A DNA stretch of 64,000 bases from Thermococcus gammatolerans EJ3 (GTDB lineage: Archaea > Methanobacteriota_B > Thermococci > Thermococcales > Thermococcaceae). This document shows positions 33,485 through 41,161 of this stretch, in pieces. The notes beneath the pieces are model-generated. The model made no database searches, had not been told where the DNA came from, and worked only from the letters and a program-made list of their open reading frames with translations. Made by a program: the position numbers and the translations under genes. Location: NCBI RefSeq assembly GCF_000022365.1, contig NC_012804.1:496001-560000 (forward strand). The letters run 5' to 3'. The first letter of the stretch is position 1. Each line of letters begins with the position of its first letter.

Positions 33485-34486
33485 TCAGAGCATCTTTACT
33501 TCCTCGGGCGGACGAACCTTCAGGACTTCACGGTTAACGAGCGTCTCCGGAACTTCACCGCGCAGAACTGCTAAGAGGTTTCTAACCGCCTGAAAGCCCA
33601 TGTCCTTCATCGCTTCCTTCGAGAGGCCCGCGTAGTGGGGTGTTAGGACAGTCTCCCACTCGTAGTCGAAAAGCTCGTGCTCCCGAACGGGTTCGTTCTC
33701 GAAGACGTCGGTCGCGTAGCCCTTCAGCCTTCTCTCTTTGAGGGCTTTAACAAGGGCCTTCTCGTCCACCAGCGTTCCGCGCCCGATGTTCACCAGGTAC
33801 TTACCCTCAAGGAGCTTCAGCCTCTCCTCGTTGATGATGTGGTAGGTTTCCTTCGTCGCTGGGAGGGCGAGGACTACAATGTCGCTCTCCTTCAGCACGT
33901 CGTCAAGGGGAAGGTACCTCGCGCCAACTTCCTCCTCGATATCGGGCTTCCGCGAGCGCGACCAGTAGAGGATTTCAGTTCCCATGGCCTTCATTCTCCT
34001 CGCTATGGCCTTTCCTATTGCCCCCATGCCGAGGATTCCAACGGTTTTGCCGTAAACCGTCTCGATGCCCTTGAAACCGCTCCAGACCGTCCTGTGGGAG
34101 TCCCACTTTCCAGAGCGAATGAACCTGTCGGCGTAAGCTATCTTACGGAGAAGTGCTATGGTTAGGCCAACGGCGAACTCTGCCACTGCCTCGCTGAGAA
34201 CACCGGCCACTTTGGTGACGTAGATTCCCTTTCTCGTTGCGGTCTCGACGTCAACGTGGTCGTAGCCCGCTGAATGACAGCTTATGACCTTCAGCCTCCC
34301 GGCCCTCTCGAGGACTTCACCTGGAACGGGGTTGAGCGGGGAAACTATCAGCCCGTCGTACTTTCCGATGACCTTTTTAAGCTCCTCAACGCTCGGATAG
34401 AGGATTACGTCAACGTCCGCCCATTTCTTGAGTTCCTCAAGGGGTTTGCTCTTCATCTTGAAGAGGACGGCCACCTTGGGTCTCAT
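33485..34486 (-). CDS. D-isomer-specific 2-hydroxyacid dehydrogenase
   Basis: A 333-residue NAD(P)-dependent dehydrogenase. The nucleotide site is TVGILGMGAIGKAIARRMKA (about residues 149-168). The catalytic residues are the arginine of LVNIGRGTLVDE (about 236), the glutamate of DVFENEPV (about 265) and the histidine of VLTPHYAGLS (about 285). Members reduce glyoxylate, hydroxypyruvate or branched 2-oxoacids; the substrate cannot be read. The ATG at 34486 follows GGTGATAGC. Confidence 0.92.
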   Translation of the reverse strand: MRPKVAVLFKMKSKPLEELKKWADVDVILYPSVEELKKVIGKYDGLIVSPLNPVPGEVLERAGRLKVISCHSAGYDHVDVETATRKGIYVTKVAGVLSEAVAEFAVGLTIALLRKIAYADRFIRSGKWDSHRTVWSGFKGIETVYGKTVGILGMGAIGKAIARRMKAMGTEILYWSRSRKPDIEEEVGARYLPLDDVLKESDIVVLALPATKETYHIINEERLKLLEGKYLVNIGRGTLVDEKALVKALKERRLKGYATDVFENEPVREHELFDYEWETVLTPHYAGLSKEAMKDMGFQAVRNLLAVLRGEVPETLVNREVLKVRPPEEVKML

Positions 34487-34532
34487 GCTATCACCTTTAA
34501 GATCTTTATCGAAAAGCTAAAAATAGTTTTGG

Positions 34533-35237
34533 TCAGCCTTTGAGTCCTTTAACGATCTCTATGACGTCCTTTAAACTGGAAATAACGAAGTCACAGTTTT
34601 CCCATAACTCCCTCCTCTCGCCGCTTGGATCTAGGAGAGCACTGAGCATCCCCACGTTTTTGGCTCCAACACAGTCTTTTGCTGGGTTATCCCCAATATA
34701 GAGCGCTTCCTCCGGTTTAACCCCAGCTTTTTCGAGGGCGAGCTGAAACGGCCTTGGATGGGGCTTGTAAAAGCCTGCCTCCTCGCTCGTCGTTATGCTG
34801 TCGAAGAGCTCGTAGATGCCGAGGGCTCCCAGGTGGTGCTCTATGTAGTCGTTGTCCGAGTCAGTTACGATTCCAACGTGCAGTCCGAGTCCCTTGAGGG
34901 CTTTTATCGTCTCAACAGCGTCCGGAAAGAGCTCGCCGTACCTAGCGTGCATCTTGAGGCTGATCTCCCAGAAGTCCTCCGGTACTGTGAAGCCGTGCCT
35001 CTCCGCAACGCGCCTGAGGGCCTCGGTGTCAACGTCCCTTATTTTCACGTAGGGTTTACCGGCTAGCCCTTTGAAGAGGGCCGAGCTTTCTTTCTCGTAC
35101 TCCTCCCAGATCGCCACCGGATCCAGGTCTTCCCGTCCACTCCTTCTCAGAACCTCCCTGATGATGTTCAGGTGGGTTCTGTTTTCTCCCCTCTTTGTTA
35201 TTAGGGTGCCCACGAAGTCAAAGAAGACGGCCTTCAT
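34533..35237 (-). CDS. HAD-superfamily hydrolase (PH1421-like)
   Basis: A 234-residue HAD phosphatase-like enzyme, very similar in layout to the Pyrococcus PH1421 protein: motif 1 AVFFDFVGTLI (nucleophile D7), motif 2 VGIVTDSDNDY, motif 3 lysine in EAGFYKPHPRPF and motif 4 YIGDNPAKDCVGA. The second aspartate of the usual DxD is valine (DFV), as in its Pyrococcus relative, so this is a family trait. The ATG at 35237 is five bases after GGTGA. Single gene with its own TATA near 35268. Confidence 0.9.
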   Translation of the reverse strand: MKAVFFDFVGTLITKRGENRTHLNIIREVLRRSGREDLDPVAIWEEYEKESSALFKGLAGKPYVKIRDVDTEALRRVAERHGFTVPEDFWEISLKMHARYGELFPDAVETIKALKGLGLHVGIVTDSDNDYIEHHLGALGIYELFDSITTSEEAGFYKPHPRPFQLALEKAGVKPEEALYIGDNPAKDCVGAKNVGMLSALLDPSGERRELWENCDFVISSLKDVIEIVKGLKG

Positions 35238-35390
35238 GTCCTTCACCGATCGGCCTACGTTCCGTCCCTTAAAGCCCTTCCGTCATCGCGCCGGTTTTGG
35301 GTCGAAATTTTATCGGGGATTTGGCACAAAGACGGAAAATCTTTAGAAAACGTTTTATTGACCATCGCCTTCCAGTGCACCGGTGGTAAC

Positions 35391-35606
35391 ATGGAGGCAA
35401 TACTCCTCGTCTGGGGAGTCCGGGACGAGGTGTTGAAGAAGATCCCCGTCGAGGGGAGCTGGCTCTACGGTGAGTACGACTTCATAGCAAAGGTTGAATT
35501 TGAGGACGAGGCGGAGATGGAGAGCTTTGAGAGGTTCCTGAGATCCCTCATCAACGGCAACACCTACAAGCTCCTCCCGGTTATAGCTTCCGCCACCTCT
35601 CTCTAA
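35391..35606 (+). CDS. Small AsnC/RAM-like ligand-binding-type protein
   Basis: A 71-residue protein starting MEAILLVWGVRDEVLKKIPV, with YGEYDFIAKVEFEDEAEMES and LLPVIASAT. The beta-alpha-beta order resembles a stand-alone RAM/Lrp effector domain without an HTH; the assignment is tentative. The ATG at 35391 follows GGTGGTAAC, with a TATA-like GTTTTATTG near 35352-35360. It lies 55 bases before the radical SAM gene. Confidence 0.7.
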   Translation: MEAILLVWGVRDEVLKKIPVEGSWLYGEYDFIAKVEFEDEAEMESFERFLRSLINGNTYKLLPVIASATSL

Positions 35607-35661
35607 TTTTGTGATTTCGCAAGGTTTATACGTTTTTAGGGCAACCTAATGCGGTGGTGGC

Positions 35662-36615
35662 ATGATAGCATTCGGTCCGGTTCCCTCGAGAAGGCTGGGT
35701 AAAAGCCTCGGCGTGAACAACATCCCCGATAAAGTTTGTAGCTACGCGTGTGTGTACTGCCAGATCGGTAGAACCCTCAGGATGGAGATAGAGAGGCGGC
35801 CATTCTATGATCCCGCTCTGATCCTTGAAGAGGTCGGGGAAAAGGTTGAGGAGGCCCGGGAGAGGGGGGAGAGGATAGACTATATAACCTTCGTTCCGGA
35901 TGGAGAACCAACCCTTGATTCAAACCTCGGCCTAGAAGTCGAACTCCTCCGCGATCTGGGTGTGCCCCTGGCAATACTGACTAACTCGTCCCTTATCTGG
36001 CGCGAGGATGTCAGGAACGATCTCCTTGCCTTTGATTTTGTCTCACTCAAACTCGATGCGGTCAGCGAGCCTCTTTGGAGGAAGGTAGACAGGCCCCACA
36101 AGGCACTCAAACTCGATGCGATCCTGGAAGGAATGCTGGAGTTCCGGGAGTCGTTTGATGGCAGGCTCGTAACGGAGACGATGCTCATCGATGGTGTAAA
36201 CTACGAGGGAGAGCTCGAGAGGATCGCCGAGTTCCTATCCCGGCTTGATCCCGATGTTGCTTACATAGCGGTTCCAACGAGGCCACCCGCTGAGCCCTGG
36301 GTCCGGCCGGCAAGGGAGGAGACCATAAACATGGCTTTCCAGCTCTTCGCAGAGGCCCTGGGTGAGGACAGGGTTGAGTACCTCATCGGCTACGAGGGGA
36401 ACGCCTTCGCTTTCACGGGAAACGTGGAGGATGACATACTGAGCATAACCTCAGTTCATCCCATGAGGGAGGACGCGCTCAGGGAGCTCCTCAGGAAGGC
36501 GAACGCCGATTGGGACGTCGTTGAGAAACTCCTCGACGAGGGAAAGCTCATAGAGCTTGAGTACAACGGCAGAAGGTTCTACATGCGGAGGCTGAGGAGC
36601 CGGGAGTTTCGCTGA
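35662..36615 (+). CDS. Radical SAM protein with C-terminal winged-helix-like domain
   Basis: A 317-residue radical SAM enzyme. The cluster motif is CSYACVYC (CxxxCxxC, residues about 27-34), preceded by the FGPVPSRRLGKSLGVN start known from COG0731-like proteins. FVPDGEPTLDSN is the SAM-binding GEP-type motif. The C-terminal ~70 residues (SVHPMREDALRELLRKANAD and onward) look like a small winged helix. The reaction is unknown. The position next to the MinD/Mrp pair suggests a role in metal-cofactor assembly. The ATG follows GGTGGTGGC. Confidence 0.88.
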   Translation: MIAFGPVPSRRLGKSLGVNNIPDKVCSYACVYCQIGRTLRMEIERRPFYDPALILEEVGEKVEEARERGERIDYITFVPDGEPTLDSNLGLEVELLRDLGVPLAILTNSSLIWREDVRNDLLAFDFVSLKLDAVSEPLWRKVDRPHKALKLDAILEGMLEFRESFDGRLVTETMLIDGVNYEGELERIAEFLSRLDPDVAYIAVPTRPPAEPWVRPAREETINMAFQLFAEALGEDRVEYLIGYEGNAFAFTGNVEDDILSITSVHPMREDALRELLRKANADWDVVEKLLDEGKLIELEYNGRRFYMRRLRSREFR

Positions 36616-36618
36616 GGC

Positions 36619-36632
36619 TGTGCTTATGCACA
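36619..36632. promoter_or_regulatory. Palindrome copy upstream of the MinD/Mrp pair
   Basis: TGTGCTTATGCACA has perfect 5-bp arms and differs from the palindrome at 25734 by one base. It ends two bases before the TATA-like CCTTAAAAATAA (36635-36646) of the MinD-like gene that starts at 36677. It lies only four bases after the radical SAM stop codon. Confidence 0.7.
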
Positions 36633-36676
36633 AACCTTAAAAATAATTCGGTTACCCTAATTCTGGAGGTGAGAGC

Positions 36677-37546
36677 TTGCAGATAGCGGTTAGTGGGGGT
36701 AAGGGAGGCACCGGAAAGTCGACCGTTGCGATCAACCTCGCGGTTGAGCTCGCAAAGCGGTTCAAGCTGGTTTTAGCGGACCTGGACGTGGAGGCACCAA
36801 ACGACCACCTGCTTTTGGGTGTTGACCTGGCCAACGAGGAACCGGTCAACCAGTTCATGCCCCGCTTCGACTACTCGAAGTGCACCAAGTGCAGGAAGTG
36901 CGCCGAAGTCTGCGAGGAGCACGCGATCATAACACTGAAGGACGGAACACCGTTCCTGATGCCAACGCTCTGTTCCGGCTGCCGGGCCTGCGAGATAGTC
37001 TGCCCAGTTCCAGGGGCCATCCTCGAGGGTTCAAGGTTGATCGGCCATACCTACGTAACAGAAACACACTACGGCTTTACCCTCGTCACTGGAAAGCTCA
37101 GGGAAGGAGAGGAGCGCTCGATGCCCCTCGTCGTCGAGGCCAAAAGGCGCGCGAGAAACCTTGACTACGAGCTCATGATGGTTGATACCGCCGCTGGGAC
37201 GGGCAACACAGTCTCAAAGGCAATTGAAGGTTCAGAGCTCCTAATCGCGGTTACCGAACCGACTCCGCTCGGAATTCACGACACCGAGCTCATCCTCCAG
37301 CTCGGAAGGCTGATGAACCTCAAGACGTGGGTCGTGGTCAACAGGGCAGACCTCGGAGATGTTGGACGGGTCAGGGAAATAGCGGGGAGGTACGGCGCGG
37401 AGATAGTCGCTGAAATCCCCTACAGTGAGAGCATCGTGAAAAGCTACGTCTCGGGAAGACCCATTGTCCTGGAGGAAGTCCCGGAGGCGGAAATCTTCCG
37501 CGAGCTGGCTGAAAAGGTTGCCAACTTCCTCGGGGGTGATGAGTGA
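36677..37546 (+). CDS. MinD/Mrp-type P-loop ATPase with inserted ferredoxin domain (1)
   Basis: A 289-residue deviant-Walker ATPase: VSGGKGGTGKST (residues 5-16), then an inserted bacterial-type ferredoxin with CTKCRKCAEVCEE (about 73-85) and CSGCRACEIVCPVPG (about 101-115), i.e. two 4Fe-4S cysteine sets, then VDTAAGTGNTVSKAI and VVVNRADLGDV (nucleotide binding). Such paired ATPases occur in the bacterial ORP complex and in Fe-S/Mo cofactor systems. It starts at a TTG behind GGAGGTGA and is coupled to the paralogue that follows. Confidence 0.92.
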   Translation: MQIAVSGGKGGTGKSTVAINLAVELAKRFKLVLADLDVEAPNDHLLLGVDLANEEPVNQFMPRFDYSKCTKCRKCAEVCEEHAIITLKDGTPFLMPTLCSGCRACEIVCPVPGAILEGSRLIGHTYVTETHYGFTLVTGKLREGEERSMPLVVEAKRRARNLDYELMMVDTAAGTGNTVSKAIEGSELLIAVTEPTPLGIHDTELILQLGRLMNLKTWVVVNRADLGDVGRVREIAGRYGAEIVAEIPYSESIVKSYVSGRPIVLEEVPEAEIFRELAEKVANFLGGDE

Positions 37547-38436
37547 TGCAGGTCGCGATTGCGAGCGGTAAGGGCGGTGTTGGAAAGAGCACGATAACGG
37601 CCTCACTCCTCTATCTCCTGAAGGACAGGTATAAGCTCATAGCGGTTGATGCGGATGCCGAAGCGCCGAACCTTGGTTTACTCCTTGGAGTTGAGGAGTG
37701 GGAGGAGGAGAGGGAGCACTTTGGGGCTAAAGTGGCCCGCATAAACCCCGAGAGCTGCGTCCGCTGCGGGATCTGCTATGAGAGGTGCCCCTACGAGTGC
37801 ATCTACATGGACGATGAAGGTAACTACGTCGTCAACGAGCTAACCTGCGAGGGTTGCAACGTTTGCGGTCTCGTCTGCCCGGTTCCGGGCACGATAACCC
37901 TTGAACAGGTTCGCTCCGGCGTCATCCGGAGGGCTACAACCAAGTACGGCTTTCCTATAATCTCGGCCCAGCTCGACGTTGGCAAGCCTGAGAGCGGTAA
38001 ACTCGTCACCGAGGAAAAGGAGTGGGCGAAAAAGCTGATGGACGAGCTTAACTTGGAGCACATGATCGTGGATTCTGCTGCCGGAATTGGCTGTCAGGTC
38101 ATAGCAAGCCTCGGTGGAGCGGATGTTGCGATACTCATAGCAGAGCCAACACCGGCATCGCTGAGCGACGTTCAGCGCGCCTACAAGGTCGTCCAGCACT
38201 TCAGGGAGCCGGCCTATCTGATAATCAACAAGGCCGACCTGAACCCTGGCTTTACAAAGCTTGGGGAATGGGCCGAGGCCGAGGGGATTCCGGTCATAGG
38301 TGAGGTTCCGTACGACAGGGCCATCCCCAAGAGTATGGCAATGCTCAAGCCCGTCGTCGAGGTCTTTCCGGAGAGTCCTGCGAGCAAAGCGCTCAAGGAG
38401 ATCGCAGATGTTATCGCTGAGGAGATCCTCGGCTGA
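37546..38436 (+). CDS. MinD/Mrp-type P-loop ATPase with inserted ferredoxin domain (2)
   Basis: A 296-residue paralogue of the previous gene: IASGKGGVGKSTI (residues 5-17), ferredoxin insert with CVRCGICYERCPYEC (about 68-82) and CEGCNVCGLVCPVPG (about 101-115), then VDSAAGIGCQVIASLGG and LIINKADLNPG. Probably forms a heterodimer with its neighbour. The ATG at 37546 sits in the overlap with the upstream stop (TGATG), showing translational coupling. Its stop abuts that of the convergent DUF134 regulator with no gap. Confidence 0.92.
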   Translation: MQVAIASGKGGVGKSTITASLLYLLKDRYKLIAVDADAEAPNLGLLLGVEEWEEEREHFGAKVARINPESCVRCGICYERCPYECIYMDDEGNYVVNELTCEGCNVCGLVCPVPGTITLEQVRSGVIRRATTKYGFPIISAQLDVGKPESGKLVTEEKEWAKKLMDELNLEHMIVDSAAGIGCQVIASLGGADVAILIAEPTPASLSDVQRAYKVVQHFREPAYLIINKADLNPGFTKLGEWAEAEGIPVIGEVPYDRAIPKSMAMLKPVVEVFPESPASKALKEIADVIAEEILG

Positions 38437-38775
38437 TCACTCCTCCATTTTTGGCGCCTCGTTTCCCTGGGGGAGTATTACAAGCTCCCTTCCCTCAACG
38501 ATCATCTGGGCAACCTTTTTCCTTGCCGAGTTCAGGGCCCTCCAGACCGTGCCCCTTGAGACCCCCATCCTTTTCCCGGCCTCCTCCTGGGTCAATCCCT
38601 CGTAATCCACGAGCCTCAAAGCTTCGAACTCCTCGTAACTCATGAATATGGGTGGCTTTGGTGGGACCATCGGCGGAAGTGCAGGATAGAAGTGCTTGAC
38701 CTGGGGAATGAAGCCGATCATCCTCATCTTTCTTCTCCTTCCTCGTCCCCTGCCCCATCCCATTCCTCCAGGCAT
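38437..38775 (-). CDS. DUF134-family HTH DNA-binding protein
   Basis: A 112-residue protein of the DUF134 family. It starts with a glycine/arginine-rich MPGGMGWGRGRGRRRKMRMI, then IGFIPQVKHFYPAL, MSYEEFEALRLVDYEGLTQE and the HTH EEAGKRMGVSRGTVWRALNS (about residues 66-85). DUF134 genes are typically next to NifX-like and MinD-like genes. I propose it as the regulator acting on the TGTGC..GCACA palindromes; this is inference from linkage. The ATG at 38775 is five bases after GGTGA. Confidence 0.9.
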   Translation of the reverse strand: MPGGMGWGRGRGRRRKMRMIGFIPQVKHFYPALPPMVPPKPPIFMSYEEFEALRLVDYEGLTQEEAGKRMGVSRGTVWRALNSARKKVAQMIVEGRELVILPQGNEAPKMEE

Positions 38776-38780
38776 CTCGG

Positions 38781-38906
38781 TCACCGCCTTTTACCTTCAT
38801 TCTCTTCCGCCTTTATGAACTTTATCCATAGCCTTGAAACGCTTTCTCTCAGGATGTGGTCAGGATGTGGAAATTCTTCAGTTGGGGCAATTGGGGTATA
38901 GCACAT
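38781..38906 (-). CDS. Possible 41-residue ORF coupled to the DUF134 gene
   Basis: From the ATG at 38906 a 41-residue frame (MCYTPIAPTEEFPHPDHILR at the start, ending in ENEGKRR) runs to a TGA at 38783-38781 that lies inside the GGTGA ribosome binding site of the DUF134 gene. The junction looks like translational coupling. A TATA-like CCTTAAGG is near 38910-38917 and a TGTGC half-site overlaps the start. No homologue recognised; it may be a leader peptide, the remnant of a longer gene, or chance. Confidence 0.35.
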   Translation of the reverse strand: MCYTPIAPTEEFPHPDHILRESVSRLWIKFIKAEENEGKRR

Positions 38907-39037
38907 GCCCTTAAGGCAGCTGAAACGACATTTTGTGCTTTTCCACCGAATGGAACGGTTTGAAACGTTTTCTTTCTCCACTTCCCACCGCATCCCTCAT
39001 ATACAAGCTTCCACTCAGTACAAACAGGTGATGGAGT

Positions 39038-40051
39038 ATGATGGGAAGGAAGCTGAAAGTTGGGTTCGTTATCATCCTGATGGTACTCTCGCTAGTTCCA
39101 GCCTACACAGTAACCGCGGGGAGTTCGGGGAACGGTAGCGACAGTACGGGCTACGTGGCCACCAACCAGACAAACCGGAGTACGAACGCTACCAAGGTGG
39201 CCGCGGAGGTAATGCTCAGGAACCTCGAACGACTTCAGAACTACACTTCATCGCTGATCAACGAGACAGGTAACATCAGCGCGGAGATCCTGGGGCTGTA
39301 CGAAAGGGCCCTTAACCTAACGGACGAAGCCAAGGCCCTTTACAGTGAGGGAAGGTACTGGGAGTCCCTCCACACTGCAATACTGGCGATGAAGGCCTAC
39401 AAGGATGTCATCAGGAGCATAAGGCTCGGCACCGAGCCGGAGTTCATTATGGAGATAAGAAGAGCGGGTATGGAGGCAAAGAGGATACAGGAGTACCTCA
39501 AGCACGTGGGCATTCTCATAAGGGTCGCGGAGATGAAGGGACTGAACGTTTCCAGCGTCAGCGAGCTTTACAACAAGACCCGCTTGGCGTACATAAAGGT
39601 TCTCCAGGACATAAGAATCAACAACACCACCGCCCTAAGCGTTGACCTTGAAAAGGCTAGAGAGCTCAGGATGAAGCTGGATATGGAGCTCAGAAACCTC
39701 CAGATGCAGTTCGCGATCAGAAAAGCAGACAAGATCGCAAAGGCCTTCGAAATAAAACTCGAAATCATGACAAGGGCCCTGGAGAGAATGAAGATGATCC
39801 CGGGGGTCAACGAGACCGCCATTGAGAACATCACCCAGGAGCTCAACCAGCTGAGAATCCAGCTCGATCAGCTCATAAGCGAGGGCAGGTACTTTGAGGC
39901 GCTCCAGCTCATAAAGAAGGCCACGCCAAGGCTTGTCATCGGCGCAATCCACCTCAGGTGGATACACAAGGATAAAAGGGTGTACTGGGCAATAGGGGGA
40001 CCACACGGTCATCCCGGTAAGGGGAAGGGTCACTGGGGCCACAGACCTTGA
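39038..40051 (+). CDS. Secreted helical (coiled-coil) protein with His/Gly-rich tail
   Basis: A 337-residue exported protein. A signal segment (KVGFVIILMVLSLVPAYTV, cleavage near AYTVTA) is followed by a Ser/Thr/Asn-rich stretch with N-glycosylation sequons, then mostly long amphipathic helices (LRNLERLQNYTSSLINETG; DKIAKAFEIKLEIMTRALE), and a basic, glycine/histidine-rich end (GGPHGHPGKGKGHWGHRP) that could bind metal. No enzyme motif. The start behind GGTGA uses ATG 39038 or 39041. It is followed after 68 bases by a membrane-tethered HTH gene. Confidence 0.78.
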   Translation: MMGRKLKVGFVIILMVLSLVPAYTVTAGSSGNGSDSTGYVATNQTNRSTNATKVAAEVMLRNLERLQNYTSSLINETGNISAEILGLYERALNLTDEAKALYSEGRYWESLHTAILAMKAYKDVIRSIRLGTEPEFIMEIRRAGMEAKRIQEYLKHVGILIRVAEMKGLNVSSVSELYNKTRLAYIKVLQDIRINNTTALSVDLEKARELRMKLDMELRNLQMQFAIRKADKIAKAFEIKLEIMTRALERMKMIPGVNETAIENITQELNQLRIQLDQLISEGRYFEALQLIKKATPRLVIGAIHLRWIHKDKRVYWAIGGPHGHPGKGKGHWGHRP

Positions 40052-40119
40052 TGATCTCTTGGTTCCTTTTTCGATACTTTTTTAGAGGTCTAAAACTTTG
40101 AACCCTTAGGGGATGTGAA

Positions 40120-41130
40120 ATGAGGCTAAAAACGGTGTTAATCGTCCTGACTTTCATGCTGGCAGTTTCCCTCACCGCCCCGGTCGGGGCTCAATCGCTG
40201 GTCTCCCTGTCCCTCAAAGTCTATGAGGACGGCTACGTTCTCGTGAATGAGACGGTATCGACAGTGAACTACAGTGTCGTCCTCGATATCCCCCTGCTCG
40301 GAAGCCACGTGGAGGGCCTGCTGGCGGTTGATCAGGACGGGAACATCCTTCCGGCTGAGGTGAACGGAAGCAACGTCACGGTTTACTTCGGGAACGCGAG
40401 CCTCGTGAGGCTCTCGTACTACACCCCGGACCTGACATCCAAGGATGGCCCGATATGGACCGTTTCCCTTCAGAGCCCCGTCCCCGTCGAGATAGTCCTC
40501 CCTCAGAATTCAGTCATCGTGGATCTGAGCGACATCCCCCTTGAGATCAGGGGTAACACAGTAGTGATGCCCGCCGGAAACGTGAGCGTCTCATACATAA
40601 TACCCATGGAGACCACCACTTCAACTACCACTACATCAACCGCAACAACTACAACTACCACCTCACCCGGTGGCGGTGCAGGTTCTACGTCCTCAACAAC
40701 CAGCACAACCACTGCCCCAACGACCACGACCTCAACAACTTCCTCCACCCCCGGTGGGGGAGGTTCGTCGGGGAGCTCAGGTATTGGGGGATTCTGGTGG
40801 TTGGTGCTGATCCTTGTGCTCGTTGGGGTGGGTGTTGGGTACGTTTACCTCAAAAACAAAAACACTCGAACTCAGAGCGCTCCTACTCGGGAATCCCTCG
40901 AACAGTTCAGGAAGAAGATAGAGGCCATGAACGATCTCAACGACGATGAGAGGGGTGCGCTGATCTTCCTGCTTGAGAACGGCGGCAAGGCCCCTCAGTC
41001 CAAGGTTAGAGAAGCCCTTGGGCTACCCAAGACGACGGCCTGGAGGATGTTCAGGAGGCTCGAGGAGAAGGGACTGGTCAGGGTTTACAAGCTGGGCAGG
41101 GAGAACTGGGTCGAGCTCGTACTCGAGTGA
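40120..41130 (+). CDS. Membrane-tethered winged-helix protein with exported N-terminal domain
   Basis: A 336-residue protein with four parts: a signal segment (LKTVLIVLTFMLAVSLTAPV), a beta-rich extracellular domain of about 145 residues, a Thr/Ser/Gly-rich linker (about 170-222), one membrane helix (WWLVLILVLVGVGVGYVYL, about 227-245), and a cytoplasmic tail ending in a winged helix (ERGALIFLLENGGKAPQSKV, then ALGLPKTTAWRMFRRLEEKG). This is the topology of a one-component membrane regulator: sensing outside, DNA binding inside. The signal and the target genes are unknown; the secreted neighbour at 39038 could be a partner. Confidence 0.83.
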   Translation: MRLKTVLIVLTFMLAVSLTAPVGAQSLVSLSLKVYEDGYVLVNETVSTVNYSVVLDIPLLGSHVEGLLAVDQDGNILPAEVNGSNVTVYFGNASLVRLSYYTPDLTSKDGPIWTVSLQSPVPVEIVLPQNSVIVDLSDIPLEIRGNTVVMPAGNVSVSYIIPMETTTSTTTTSTATTTTTTSPGGGAGSTSSTTSTTTAPTTTTSTTSSTPGGGGSSGSSGIGGFWWLVLILVLVGVGVGYVYLKNKNTRTQSAPTRESLEQFRKKIEAMNDLNDDERGALIFLLENGGKAPQSKVREALGLPKTTAWRMFRRLEEKGLVRVYKLGRENWVELVLE

Positions 41131-41161
41131 ATGCTTTTAAGCCCTCCTTCCACCTTTTTTC

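Noticed and set aside
36040-36120. A 17-bp exact repeat (CACTCAAACTCGATGCG) spaced 60 bp apart in the radical SAM gene
   Set aside because: Both copies encode KLDA-type segments inside a normal protein; likely chance plus codon preference.
40610-40760. ACC/ACT-rich repeats that look like a tandem repeat array
   Set aside because: They encode the Thr/Ser linker of the membrane HTH protein; no regular repeat unit and not a CRISPR array.
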